The position numbers and the translations under genes were made by a program. The notes below the pieces were generated by a model. The model ran no database searches, had not been told where the DNA came from, and saw nothing but the letters and a program-made list of their open reading frames with translations. DNA of 64,000 bases from Nitrosomonas aestuarii. GTDB taxonomy: Bacteria > Pseudomonadota > Gammaproteobacteria > Burkholderiales > Nitrosomonadaceae. Shown piece after piece: positions 50,508 through 58,185 of the stretch (position 1 is the stretch's first letter; each line of letters begins with the position of its first letter). The DNA is taken from NCBI RefSeq assembly GCF_003046585.1, contig NZ_QAAE01000003.1:239921-303920 (forward strand), given 5' to 3'.

Positions 50508-51044
50508 TTATTGATGCGCGTTTAAAACATCATTAATAGCTTCGCGTACAAACGCTATTTGATAGGTTGATTTAGCTTCAAAACGAATGAGTTTAATATT
50601 TGCACTTTTGCATACATCATTTATTAATAAATCCCGACTGACAGACTTTCTAAGATTATGGCTTTTATCGTCTAATTCGATAACTGCGACAACTGTTAAT
50701 GTATTAGGATCACAAATCACATAATCGAAATGCTTGGAGGATATGCGATTAAAGGCTGATTGCCATTTCTTACGGTTCATTTCCTTATCAGGACTTATAA
50801 CATCAGCAATTCGTACTTTGCCAAATACATCAAATGAATCAGAAACAGCTTGTTTTATAACAAAATAAAAAGATAACTCGGCAGGCGTAAATAAGTTGGG
50901 CAGAGCGCAATAAGTAAATTCAGAATTTTCTTTCCTCTTTGATTTGATATAAACAGAAAAAAAAGAAAACAACAGGAATGTAGCAATAAATACCATTAAA
51001 AAATCGTGCGTTAAATGATTCAATATTAGATCTAACACGTCCAT
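50508..51044 (-). CDS. DUF2726 domain protein with N-terminal membrane anchor
   Basis: 178 residues. One N-terminal transmembrane helix (HDFLMVFIATFLLFSFFSVYI), then a DUF2726 domain: NLFTPAELSFYFVIKQAV, VFGKVRIADVI, FDYVICDPNTLTVVAVIELDDKSH and LIRFEAKSTY. DUF2726 is a predicted PD-(D/E)XK-type nuclease fold, with D and E...D in CDPNTL/VIELDD as candidate metal ligands. It often occurs in mobile or plasmid-derived DNA. Paired with the small basic gene downstream. Confidence 0.8.
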   Translation of the reverse strand: MDVLDLILNHLTHDFLMVFIATFLLFSFFSVYIKSKRKENSEFTYCALPNLFTPAELSFYFVIKQAVSDSFDVFGKVRIADVISPDKEMNRKKWQSAFNRISSKHFDYVICDPNTLTVVAVIELDDKSHNLRKSVSRDLLINDVCKSANIKLIRFEAKSTYQIAFVREAINDVLNAHQ

Positions 51045-51262
51045 ATTAAGCCCCCGAAGAAATCAAGTTAAATAAGTTAACGTATTCTTTCCAAAAAAAT
51101 AAACCACTACAAAATGATGGTTAATGCCCCTTGTTGCGATATGATCAAGGAAATACAAAAATCTAGTATTTATTAAAATGGTGTAGTCAGAATTAAATGT
51201 ATTTTTTGCTCGTAAGGATTCGGGCACATGCTCGCGTTTTTGTGAGCGGTAATGAATGATAC

Positions 51263-51811
51263 TTAAGCTGGTATTTCTATAAAGCGCCACTGTAAGCTAC
51301 CATTAGCAAAATCCGGGCTGTAGTAGCCTACGGATACATTGAACAAGTTTTCATCACAAATAGGTGGATATTTATCCGTATGCAGATAACCTTCTTCCTT
51401 CAATTCAGTTGCTTCATTAAGGAGTGAAACAGTATCACCTTCATGTATTCCACCACCTGAGTGAGCGAGTATTATCCATATCGTAGTATCCTCATTCTTT
51501 TTAGTATTAGTTGATACATCCTGAAAATGAATGCCACCTCCGCAGGCATCTAAATATGATTCTGTTCCATATTGATTAACAAGATATACAGCATCATTAG
51601 TTACAACAGGTGTTCCATCACCTTTTCCATTTGTTGATTCAATTTTCCAGATACTACTTAATTTTTCAGTGCTAAAAAATTCAGAAGTAGAAACATCATA
51701 AAGGTTTTTCCTACAACAAGCTGCTCTTCCACAGGCATCCAGATTTCCACCTTTCCAGCCATTAAAGACATTTTCAATGCGATAAGTGTTTCCGTAAACC
51801 AGGCTAGTCAT
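51263..51811 (-). CDS. Predicted beta-trefoil lectin-like protein, copy 1
   Basis: 182 residues from ATG 51811 (MTSLVYGNTYRIEN, the start shared with copy 2; another ATG lies three codons upstream). No signal peptide. Three internal repeats are visible: YRIEN...GGNLDACG...NLYDVST...WKIEST, then VYLVNQY...YLDACGGG...FQDVST...TIWIILAHS, then VSLLN...YLHTD. This Y/L-D-x-G / W pattern with three-fold repetition is that of a beta-trefoil, as in ricin-type lectins. Cysteines are frequent (CGRAACC). Sugar binding is inferred. About 60 percent identical by eye to copy 2. Confidence 0.75.
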   Translation of the reverse strand: MTSLVYGNTYRIENVFNGWKGGNLDACGRAACCRKNLYDVSTSEFFSTEKLSSIWKIESTNGKGDGTPVVTNDAVYLVNQYGTESYLDACGGGIHFQDVSTNTKKNEDTTIWIILAHSGGGIHEGDTVSLLNEATELKEEGYLHTDKYPPICDENLFNVSVGYYSPDFANGSLQWRFIEIPA

Positions 51812-51990
51812 AATTCCCATTAAAGACCATAATAATAATCGGGTCGATTAAATGCAAATATCCGTTAATTAACTGATAAATTGACATTATTGTCAAGCTT
51901 TTGAAAATTATTTGTCCTAACAATAATAAGGTTGCGTTTCATAAAGTTATGAAATATAGTCCTTCGTATGGTTGATCTAATAATCGATTA

Positions 51991-52209
51991 ATGGAGAAGA
52001 AAGTATTTGAAGATATTAGTTTTCCGAGAGCATTTACTCTTGTTTTTGATTACGAACCATCAAGGCAGGTTTTCAAACTTAGAAGCGCTTCTTTTCTTGC
52101 TAATGTATTTACCAACTCAGCTAGTCCAGATGGAAATAAATCATTTTCTGCTTTTTGGACAAACCCCATCAACTTGACTGATGAAATTGAGTTTTATCTC
52201 GAGGAATAA
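51991..52209 (+). CDS. Hypothetical protein, 72 residues
   Basis: The translation (EDISFPRAFTLVFDYEPSRQ, SFSAFWTNPINLTDEIEFYL) looks like a small beta-rich soluble protein. No good Shine-Dalgarno precedes the ATG and no family is recognised. It diverges from lectin copy 1 and sits between the two lectin-like genes. It may be real cargo or a fragment. Confidence 0.4.
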   Translation: MEKKVFEDISFPRAFTLVFDYEPSRQVFKLRSASFLANVFTNSASPDGNKSFSAFWTNPINLTDEIEFYLEE

Positions 52210-52419
52210 AAAACTAAACAAAAAAACACTTCGGGTTAAAAAGAATCTCACGCATTCGATCATTAGAAATAACCCTGATCAAGCAAAGAAACATAATGGT
52301 AAAAGCAAAAATAAACGACAGAACTTTAAAAACGATATCTTGCAAAAACGTTTCAATACTTTCCACAGATTAATCCTCCAAATTATTTCTGGTGACGTTT
52401 ATCAAACTAAAACTCATAA

Positions 52420-52947
52420 CTGAGTCCACCCATGTTTAGTTGCAAGCTGACAGCTTTCTTTTGGAATCATTAGCCGTTCGGCTGATTGACCGTAGCAGAC
52501 ACAACCCAATTTGTTCAGAGTTGAGGCAAGCGGCTACCCTGTCCCAGTCGTAGATTTCTGAAAGAATTGTTGGTAATAGCTTTGTTGCAGTTTGTTGTTG
52601 CTGTGGTATTGGGTCGTTCACCTGGCTGACTGATACTGTCTGTATGTTCTTCTGAGTCGTTTCAGTATTTTCATGATCTGATAGAAGATCATGTGGTGTT
52701 TCTTCTTTGGGTATGTCGGTTTTGCTCAGTATCCGGTCAACGCTGAAATAGACAAATACTGCGGTCTGTATCAGGAATGTGACGAAGACATAAAAAGCCA
52801 TTGGTATACGCTTTTCAGGTTTGATGTGTTGGGTTGCTGAGTGGTACAGGTTGAAGGATTGCTTGGGTAGTTTGTAGTCGAATGTGATCGCGGCGTTTTT
52901 GTTGGATTGTGCTGCAGGGTTGCGGCAGTATTCCGGCCTGCCCATGT
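52420..52947 (-). pseudogene. Broken inverted copy of the zot 3' half
   Basis: The minus strand repeats 47129-47689 of the intact zot gene with perhaps 85-90 percent identity (NPAAQSNKNAAITFDYKLPK, HSATQHIKPEKRIPMAFYVF, NSEQ). It is broken three ways. The first two thirds of zot are absent. A 19-base deletion between two GGCCGG repeats shifts frame at the start. An extra A in the AACAAATTGGG stretch shifts it again before the cysteine tail. It begins on the base after the stop of lectin copy 2, marking a recombination joint. Remnant of a second inovirus. Confidence 0.88.
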
Positions 52948-53487
52948 TTATCCTAGAAAACGCCACTGTACGCTCCCATGGTTGTAGTCTGGATTGTAAC
53001 CAGCGATTACATTAAATAGATTTTCATTGCAAACAGGTGGATATTTATCAATATTTAAATAAGCATCTTTCAAGTCGAACGAAGCATTAAGGAGGGAAAC
53101 AGTATCACCTTCATGTATTTCACCAGAGGAGTGAGCCAATATTATCCATATCATAGTTTCTTCCTTTTTTCTAATGGCAGTTGTTGATACGTCTTTCATA
53201 TGAATGCCGCCTCCGCAGACATCTAAATACGATTTTTCTCCATATTGGTTAATAAGAAATACCGAATCACTCGTTAGCACAGGAGTTCCGTTAGCGTTTC
53301 CATTTACTGACTGTATTTCCCAGGTATTACTGCTAACCTGTTCGCAATTAAAAGATTTGCAAGTTGATACATCATAGAGATTTTCTTTACAGCAAGATGT
53401 GATGCCGCAAGCATCTAAAAATCCACCTTGCCAGTCATTGAATCCATTTTCAATGCGATATGTTTTTCCATAAACTAGACTAGTCAT
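52948..53487 (-). CDS. Predicted beta-trefoil lectin-like protein, copy 2
   Basis: 179 residues from ATG 53487 with GGGA about seven bases upstream. Same architecture as copy 1: TYRIENGFNDWQGGFLDACG, VFLINQYGEKSYLDVCGGG and SLLN...AYLNIDK, three repeats with W/I-I cores. Cysteine-rich (CGITSCC, CKSFNC). No export signal. The stop codon abuts the zot fragment, so the gene may have arrived with, or been placed by, the phage. Carbohydrate binding is inferred from fold alone. Confidence 0.75.
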   Translation of the reverse strand: MTSLVYGKTYRIENGFNDWQGGFLDACGITSCCKENLYDVSTCKSFNCEQVSSNTWEIQSVNGNANGTPVLTSDSVFLINQYGEKSYLDVCGGGIHMKDVSTTAIRKKEETMIWIILAHSSGEIHEGDTVSLLNASFDLKDAYLNIDKYPPVCNENLFNVIAGYNPDYNHGSVQWRFLG

Positions 53488-53768
53488 AACGTGTCCCAAA
53501 CGATATTTACAAATTAATTAACTGATTTAATGAACAATCAATGTAAAAAAATGACTGAGCTATTAAATAGTGCCATCGAAAATAGCATTAGCAAGTTTTA
53601 TGCCAAATAATTAAATTATTGATTGTAGGTGATTGTTTATTCATATAAAAACCCTACTGTCAAAATAATCGACAACGTGATGCTCTCTTGTAACTAACGT
53701 AAGTAGAAATGGAGGATATTTGGCTTATAGAAAGTTGTAATCAGGTTTAAGGGTTAATTTGGGTTAGG

Positions 53769-53814
53769 TTCGGGCATACCCTCGCATCGGTCGGTGGTGC
53801 GACTCATGTGCTGT
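53769..53814 (+). repeat. Dispersed repeat unit R1
   Basis: Forty-six bases matching R2 (54044-54090): shared blocks GGGC-ATACCCTC, GGTCGG-GG, CGAC-CATGT-CTGT. Non-coding. Sits upstream of lectin copy 2. A third, weaker version (TTCGGGCAcatgCTCGCG) is at 51219-51237, downstream of lectin copy 1. Confidence 0.5.
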
Positions 53815-54043
53815 TTGTTAACTTGAAATTTAAGCTGTAGCTCTTTTATTAATGGTAAAAAAGTGCATTAAAATAAGTTGCCAACCCTCATAATCAAATT
53901 TATTTGCCTGTAACATTTTGACTCTGTCCGAAATATAAGCTCCTAATTAATCTATGCAGATAATTTAAAAGGGTTTATTTCGCTTTTGGAATGGTGTAGT
54001 CTAGTTTAAAGATTTTTCTCATTTGGGGTTGGGCACTTGGCCG

Positions 54044-54090
54044 TTTGGGCCATACCCTCACGCTGGTCGGCGGCCCGACCCATGTACTGT
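54044..54090 (+). repeat. Dispersed repeat unit R2 with perfect hairpin
   Basis: Second copy of R1, with GGTCGG-cggc-CCGACC (54065-54080) as a perfect 6-bp stem. It lies 55 bases before the first GDCCVxC-like gene. The 53500-54144 gap otherwise holds no supportable gene. Confidence 0.5.
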
Positions 54091-54144
54091 ATTTTTAGTT
54101 TTAAGCTAGATTTATTACAACCAGTATTTAGGAGCGAGATAACT

Positions 54145-54378
54145 ATGAATCAAGATGTAGTTCTGAAATCAGAAATAAAATGTCCTGAGTGTGGTTATCG
54201 GAAAGTAGAAACAATGCCAACTGAGTTTTATCTGTGGCGATATGAATGTGCAAGATGTCATATGCTCTTGCAGCCGTTACAAGCTGAATGCTGCATTTTT
54301 TGTTCCTATGGCTCTATACCATGTCCACCAATACAACTTTCAAATGAGAAAGACGGGTGTCGTTGTTACAAAAAGTAA
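54145..54378 (+). CDS. GDCCVxC-domain-like cysteine-rich protein, copy 1
   Basis: 77 residues from ATG 54145, with GGAG ten bases upstream. Two CxxC pairs (KCPECGYRK; YECARCHML) would form a zinc ribbon, then the family core appears as ECCIFCSYGSIPCPPIQ. In the GDCCVxC family the core is GDCCVFCSYG and some members carry selenocysteine; here G-D is changed to A-E. Function unknown, often near metal-resistance genes. About 70 percent identical to copy 2 at 55.6 kb, with a more diverged core. Confidence 0.78.
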   Translation: MNQDVVLKSEIKCPECGYRKVETMPTEFYLWRYECARCHMLLQPLQAECCIFCSYGSIPCPPIQLSNEKDGCRCYKK

Positions 54379-54828
54379 GATTTTTTTAACTTGCGCACAT
54401 CTGAATCGACTCCGACCACCCTGCCTCCATTGATTATTAATAATTTTCTGAACTATAAACCTGTCGGATGGTCAGATAATTCACAAAGACAGGAAATGCA
54501 TTCATCATTTCTCGTCGATGCCTTACTGAAAATTTGATGCTGTTGTCTCATTCGTGAGACTAGCTTTACGTGTAACTGCAGCGTAAAGTGTTTAACTCTC
54601 CCTTAGACCGGTACGCGCCTTCTCCCTTATCGTCGGTGCAAACCGGTCATATTTTTCCAATAAACAGTAATCACTATCCAACATATGCGCTGATCTGTGA
54701 TAGCTGCGCCATAAATCTGGACGTTCGGGAAATGCATCGTATGATGTAGCCTTCAAAATGGCTAGTAAGGTATTTGATGTCTTCGGGGGGGGGGCTCTGG
54801 GTGCCGATCTCGGGACAGAAGAAATACA
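54379..54828. other. Low-density region: two hairpins, a gene remnant and a G10 tract
   Basis: GTCTCA-ttcg-TGAGAC (54545-54560) and CTTTACG...CGTAAAG (54564-54588) form two adjacent stems. On the minus strand, 54592-54784 reads as protein-like sequence without a start (SYDAFPERPDLWRSYHRSAH, LLEKYDRFAPTIREKARTGL, then stop), probably the end of a lost gene I cannot name. It is cut off by a run of ten G on the plus strand (54785-54794). Confidence 0.4.
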
Positions 54829-54993
54829 TTAAATATTTTTATGTTTAGCCAGTTCCAATAGTGTACTAAGTTTCCTTATTTCTTTTCGAAGCGATACGAC
54901 AAACAATTTTGATAATATAACTTTCTCTGCAACGTTAAGTTGTATTTTTTTTGTTAAAAGTAATGTTTCCAGTTTTTCTACATCAGATTGCAT
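54829..54993 (-). CDS. Small helical protein, 54 residues
   Basis: ATG at 54993 with TGGAAA about ten bases upstream. The product MQSDVEKLETLLLTKKIQLN, then VAEKVILSKLFVVSLRKEIR and KLSTLLELAKHKNI, is almost entirely amphipathic helix with leucines in heptad spacing, so a coiled coil is likely. No family recognised. Isolated in a gene-poor stretch. Confidence 0.5.
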   Translation of the reverse strand: MQSDVEKLETLLLTKKIQLNVAEKVILSKLFVVSLRKEIRKLSTLLELAKHKNI

Positions 54994-55559
54994 GAATTAT
55001 TTCCAACCTTCATAATTAGGTTAATGAAGAGCTATATAATAATGCTCAAATTGCCCACAACAGTCGAATGGCATTAATGTGCCTGAAATGCCGTTAGTTT
55101 TGTTACGTGCAAGCTGTTTAGCGGCAAGCAATCAACTCTCTTTAGGATTAATTAGGCGGCTGTACCACGTGCCGGTAGACGGCGCACCCCTTGGAAAGGG
55201 GCTGTCGAAAAATAGCTTTTTTGAGAAAAATTCAATTTACTGGAATTTGTATAAGGAATGATACAGCAGGAAAAAATTACCCGTTCCAGCGTCGAAAGAA
55301 CAGGAAAGTGAAGTGTTGTGGGAACCTGGACGAACAGTTAGATGATCATCTGCAGCCAGAGAAATAAGCATACCCTTTCAAAACAACCATACGATCTGTA
55401 TGATTTGATAGGGATAAAACTAGTCCTAAAGCCACAAAACCAATTAATGCCATTTATTTATTCATGATTCTTCTCCACTAAAGTATCTGAATATTAATTG
55501 TTATGCTGGTTATTTGATAATGGTTTTTAATTTCTAATACAAATGAAATTTGGAGCGAG
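54994..55559. other. Intergenic region
   Basis: About 565 bases. Contains a CCCCTT-gg-AAAGGGG-type hairpin (about 55186-55201) and short open stretches without start context. A GTG-started 60-codon ORF at 55079 is not convincing. AT-rich leader before copy 2 of the GDCCVxC-like gene. Confidence 0.35.
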
Positions 55560-55799
55560 ATGACTACCAATCAAGATGTAATTTTGAAATCAGACATAAA
55601 ATGTCCTGAGTGTGGTTATCGGAAAATAGAAACAATGCCAACTGACTCTTGTCTGTGGTTTTATGAGTGTGAAGAGTGTCATACGCTCTTGAAGCCATTA
55701 CAAGGCGACTGCTGCGTGTTTTGTTCCTATGGCTCAATACCATGTCCGCCAATTCAGATTTCAAAAGGGAACAACGAGAACAGTTGCTGCAGTAATTAA
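55560..55799 (+). CDS. GDCCVxC-domain protein, copy 2
   Basis: 79 residues. Two CxxC pairs (KCPECGYRK; YECEECHTL) followed by the intact family core GDCCVFCSYGSIPCPPIQ and a C-terminal double cysteine. Cys replaces the selenocysteine seen in some members. Start ATG 55560; GGAG lies only four bases upstream, which is short. The leader GGAGCGAGAT-ACT is shared with copy 1, so the duplication included the upstream region. Confidence 0.85.
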   Translation: MTTNQDVILKSDIKCPECGYRKIETMPTDSCLWFYECEECHTLLKPLQGDCCVFCSYGSIPCPPIQISKGNNENSCCSN

Positions 55800-55897
55800 G
55801 ATTTTATTTTGTCCCTTTGCGTCCTCGGTGTTGGCTGCATCGGAAGTATCGACAGTAAATCCCGCGCCGCAATGTATGCATATAACGCATAAGCGGT

Positions 55898-56005
55898 TAC
55901 ATCTTCATATATTTCGCCAGAAGATTGCTCAAGTATTATCCAGATAGTCGTTTCTGAATTTTTTCTGATTGAAGCCGAGAAATCCATGACTTGGATACCG
56001 CACCG
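55898..56005 (-). pseudogene. Relic of a third beta-trefoil lectin-like gene
   Basis: On the minus strand the translation SIRKNSETTIWIILEQSSGEIYEDVT lines up with the second repeat of copy 2 (AIRKKEETMIWIILAHSSGEIHEGDT), preceded by CGIQVMDFS for CGGGIHMKDVS. Nothing else of the gene remains. It sits between GDCCVxC copy 2 and the secreted-protein pseudogene. Confidence 0.7.
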
Positions 56006-56016
56006 TAAAAACGGCT

Positions 56017-56849
56017 GTCGCTTCCTGCCTGTTAGCAGTTTATGTTGCGACGAACTCAGCGAATATTTTATTTGTTCATGTTGACGACTATGGATCTTAT
56101 GTTGTCGATGGAAATCAAATAATTCAATTTTTAACAGATGCCGGACATACTGTAACAACGCATTTTTTAGATGCCGCCATATACAACGACTACACGTCAT
56201 TTGATCAGGTATTTGCATATGATCTGTATCACAGCACTGATCAGAATGCGAATCAAGTGCAGAATTACAGCAATATTGGTGACTGGTACAATGGGACTGA
56301 TTAATCGGAATCTTATTCTCGATGGACGGATTATCTCATCCGATGTGGTGTGGACAAACGCCAATGGCATGTCTTCGGAAGAAGCATGGATTCAAAATTA
56401 CGCACATCGACTGGGTCTGCGTGGTGGTGGCCTTGTACTGGGCACGGCTCATTCTGTATTCCAGTCAGGCATCAACAACATTGATGACCGTATTGGTGTG
56501 AGCCAGTTTAATGGTTTTTTCGGGGGTCCACAGGCAGTTGTTGTTGATCCCCTGTCCCCGCTGTTTGTGCCTGCTTTGGATGCATGCCGGGCTGATCCTT
56601 CAACTACTGTATTAACGATAATTCTACAACCGGTTTTGTTGCAACTGGCCTACAGGCCAATGGTGACATGCGGACACCTGGGGCGCATACCACGGATAAA
56701 TCTTGATGCATGGAATCTTGCGGCTGTATCGCATAATATGGAAAGCATTGCTTTTGGTACCTGTGGCGGGTTGGCTGTACACACGATGCGGGGCCTATTA
56801 TAGCACCCGGTATAGACGGACAAGTGACCGCAATGCGGGCTGAACTTTA
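56017..56849 (+). pseudogene. Decayed gene for a secreted protein
   Basis: Protein-like sequence runs through several frames. The first frame has the end of a signal peptide and ANILFVHVDDYGSYVVDG...FLTDAGHTVTTHFLDAAIYN...FAYDLYHSTDQNANQVQNYS to a stop at 56302. The second has ILDGRIISSDVVWTNANGMS...HRLGLRGGGLVLGTAHSVFQ...GFFGGPQAVVVDPLSPLFVPA. A shift near 56605 gives INDNSTTGFVATGLQANG to a stop, and the frame changes again to GIDGQVTAMRAEL and the final stop. At least three frameshifts. The N-terminal part resembles a flavodoxin/amidotransferase-like sandwich domain. Original function unknown. Confidence 0.7.
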
Positions 56850-56885
56850 GGGCGCCTCTATAAAACAAGAAATGATCGATTAAAT

Positions 56886-57179
56886 TCATGTCCATGCGAC
56901 CTCTATGCTCTCGGTAATATTGTTGAAACCTACGTGATCAAATAGGTTTTTGGAGAACATGCACAAGAAATAGCCGTCAGCGTCACCCAGTCCATGATTG
57001 GGCATACCAACGGCGCATCGGCTACAATCGGCGGTATTGCCACAATCCTGTCGCTGCAGACCGGTGTTATTCATCCAACCATTAATTTATATGAGGCTAA
57101 CCTGGAGTGCGATCTCAACTATATGTTCTATTATGCACGCAAAAAAATGATACAGTTCGGATTATGTAATGCTTTCTGA
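56886..57179 (+). pseudogene. C-terminal relic of a beta-ketoacyl-ACP synthase (KAS II / FabF-like)
   Basis: Across one frameshift and one TAG the sequence reads HATS...LGNIVETYVIK, stop, VFGEHAQEIAVSVTQSMIGH, TNGASATIGGIATILSLQTG, VIHPTINL...ECDLNY. This is the second half of a ketosynthase with its first active-site His (HATS for HGTS) and second (SMIGHTNG for SMIGHLLGA). The catalytic-cysteine half is gone. It precedes an intact acyl carrier protein by 58 bases, so the two were once partners. Confidence 0.83.
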
Positions 57180-57237
57180 TTTGGCGGTAATAATATAAGT
57201 CTCGTTTACATAACTCACTTGAATTAAGGTATCAGAC

Positions 57238-57492
57238 ATGGATACACACAGTATTGAAGAAAAAGTAATTGTATTTATTGCATCTAAAGTTGAACAAGTG
57301 GACGCCTCAACAATAAATGCTGCATCAGAATTTGAAGCACTCGGACTGGATTCCATGGACAGGATACAGCTTTTGTTCGATGCCGAAGAAATCTTTGGGG
57401 TTACTTTTGAAGATAAAGCGGTGAAAGATTTTCACTGCGTCAAGGATATGATTGATTACATCAGTAGCCATCGTTCTCCAGCCAGATCCTGA
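57238..57492 (+). CDS. Acyl carrier protein
   Basis: 84 residues. The phosphopantetheine serine is in ALGLDSMDRIQLLFDAEE (DSM, about residue 40), with typical acidic helices and FGVTFEDKAVKDFHCVKDMIDYI. Not the housekeeping AcpP, which normally sits between fabG and fabF and has DSL-D. Paired here with a dead ketosynthase. Possibly a remnant of a specialised lipid or polyketide locus, still able to be made. Confidence 0.9.
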   Translation: MDTHSIEEKVIVFIASKVEQVDASTINAASEFEALGLDSMDRIQLLFDAEEIFGVTFEDKAVKDFHCVKDMIDYISSHRSPARS

Positions 57493-57561
57493 AACGCGTT
57501 ATACCTGATGCAGGGCAGATTGATCTGCCCTAACACATAAACACCGGTATTAATGTAACTG

Positions 57562-57981
57562 TTATTCACCATAAACCGTAATCACTATACTTCTGGGACC
57601 ACCATCATTCCGATGTTCACACAAATAAATCCCCTGCCAAGTACCCAAACTCAAACGGCCACCGGTAACCGGAATTGTCAAGGTACAGCCTAATATGCTG
57701 GATTTTAGGTGCGCAGGCAGGTCGTCGCTGCCTTCATCCATGTGTATATAGTATGATTCATTTTCCGGCACGGCACGATTAAAAAACGATTCAAAATCCT
57801 GGCGCACACTGGGATCTGCATTTTCATTCAGTGTCAGAGAAGCGGATGTATGCTGTATAAAGACATGCATTATGCCAATATTGAAATCACTAAGTTCCGG
57901 CAATTGCTGCATAATTTCACGCGTGATTAAATGAAATCCGCGCGTGCGTTTTTTTAGTTGAATTATTTTTTGTAACCACAT
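57562..57981 (-). CDS. YjbQ / UPF0047 family protein
   Basis: 139 residues, exact family length. GIMHVFIQHTSASLTLNENADPSVRQDFE, the YIHMDEGSDDLPAHLKSSILGCTLTIPV core and LGTWQGIYLCEHRNDGGPRSIVITV at the end. Conserved His and Asp suit metal binding; some members show weak thiamine phosphate synthase activity in vitro. True role open. Confidence 0.93.
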   Translation of the reverse strand: MWLQKIIQLKKRTRGFHLITREIMQQLPELSDFNIGIMHVFIQHTSASLTLNENADPSVRQDFESFFNRAVPENESYYIHMDEGSDDLPAHLKSSILGCTLTIPVTGGRLSLGTWQGIYLCEHRNDGGPRSIVITVYGE

Positions 57982-57986
57982 AAAAA

Positions 57987-58145
57987 ATGAATGAAATACT
58001 CACTGTCACGTTCCAGGGCAATGCAACGTACATGCCGTTCAACCATATCAAACAGGAATGCCCGCGCATGAATAAACATTTGAGCAAGCCGCTTGAATAC
58101 ACGCAGCTAGACAAGTATCTGCAACACGACTCTTTTCGCGACTGA
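57987..58145 (+). CDS. Possible small protein, 52 residues
   Basis: ATG at 57987, five bases from the divergent yjbQ start. The translation (MNEILTVTFQGNATYMPFNH, IKQECPRMNKHLSKPLEYTQ, LDKYLQHDSFRD) uses good codons and reads like a compact folded peptide, with no low-complexity. No Shine-Dalgarno is seen (AAAAAA before the ATG). It may be a real small protein or the tail of a lost gene. It lies 40 bases upstream of the phosphatase. Confidence 0.38.
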   Translation: MNEILTVTFQGNATYMPFNHIKQECPRMNKHLSKPLEYTQLDKYLQHDSFRD

Positions 58146-58185
58146 TTGATTTAAATTTTGTTATAAGAATGAGATTAAATATATC

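Noticed and set aside
51063..51290. Minus-strand ORF of 75 codons downstream of lectin copy 1
   Set aside because: It overlaps the lectin 3' end and the partial GC-rich repeat, and has no ribosome site or family resemblance.
53761..54090. Integron attC sites (hairpin repeats between small cargo genes)
   Set aside because: The paired RYYYAAC and GTTRRRY boxes are not at the repeat ends, cargo genes face both ways and no integrase is present.
55079..55261. Plus-strand ORF of 60 codons in the gap before GDCCVxC copy 2
   Set aside because: Weak start, and a hairpin runs through it; no resemblance to a protein family.
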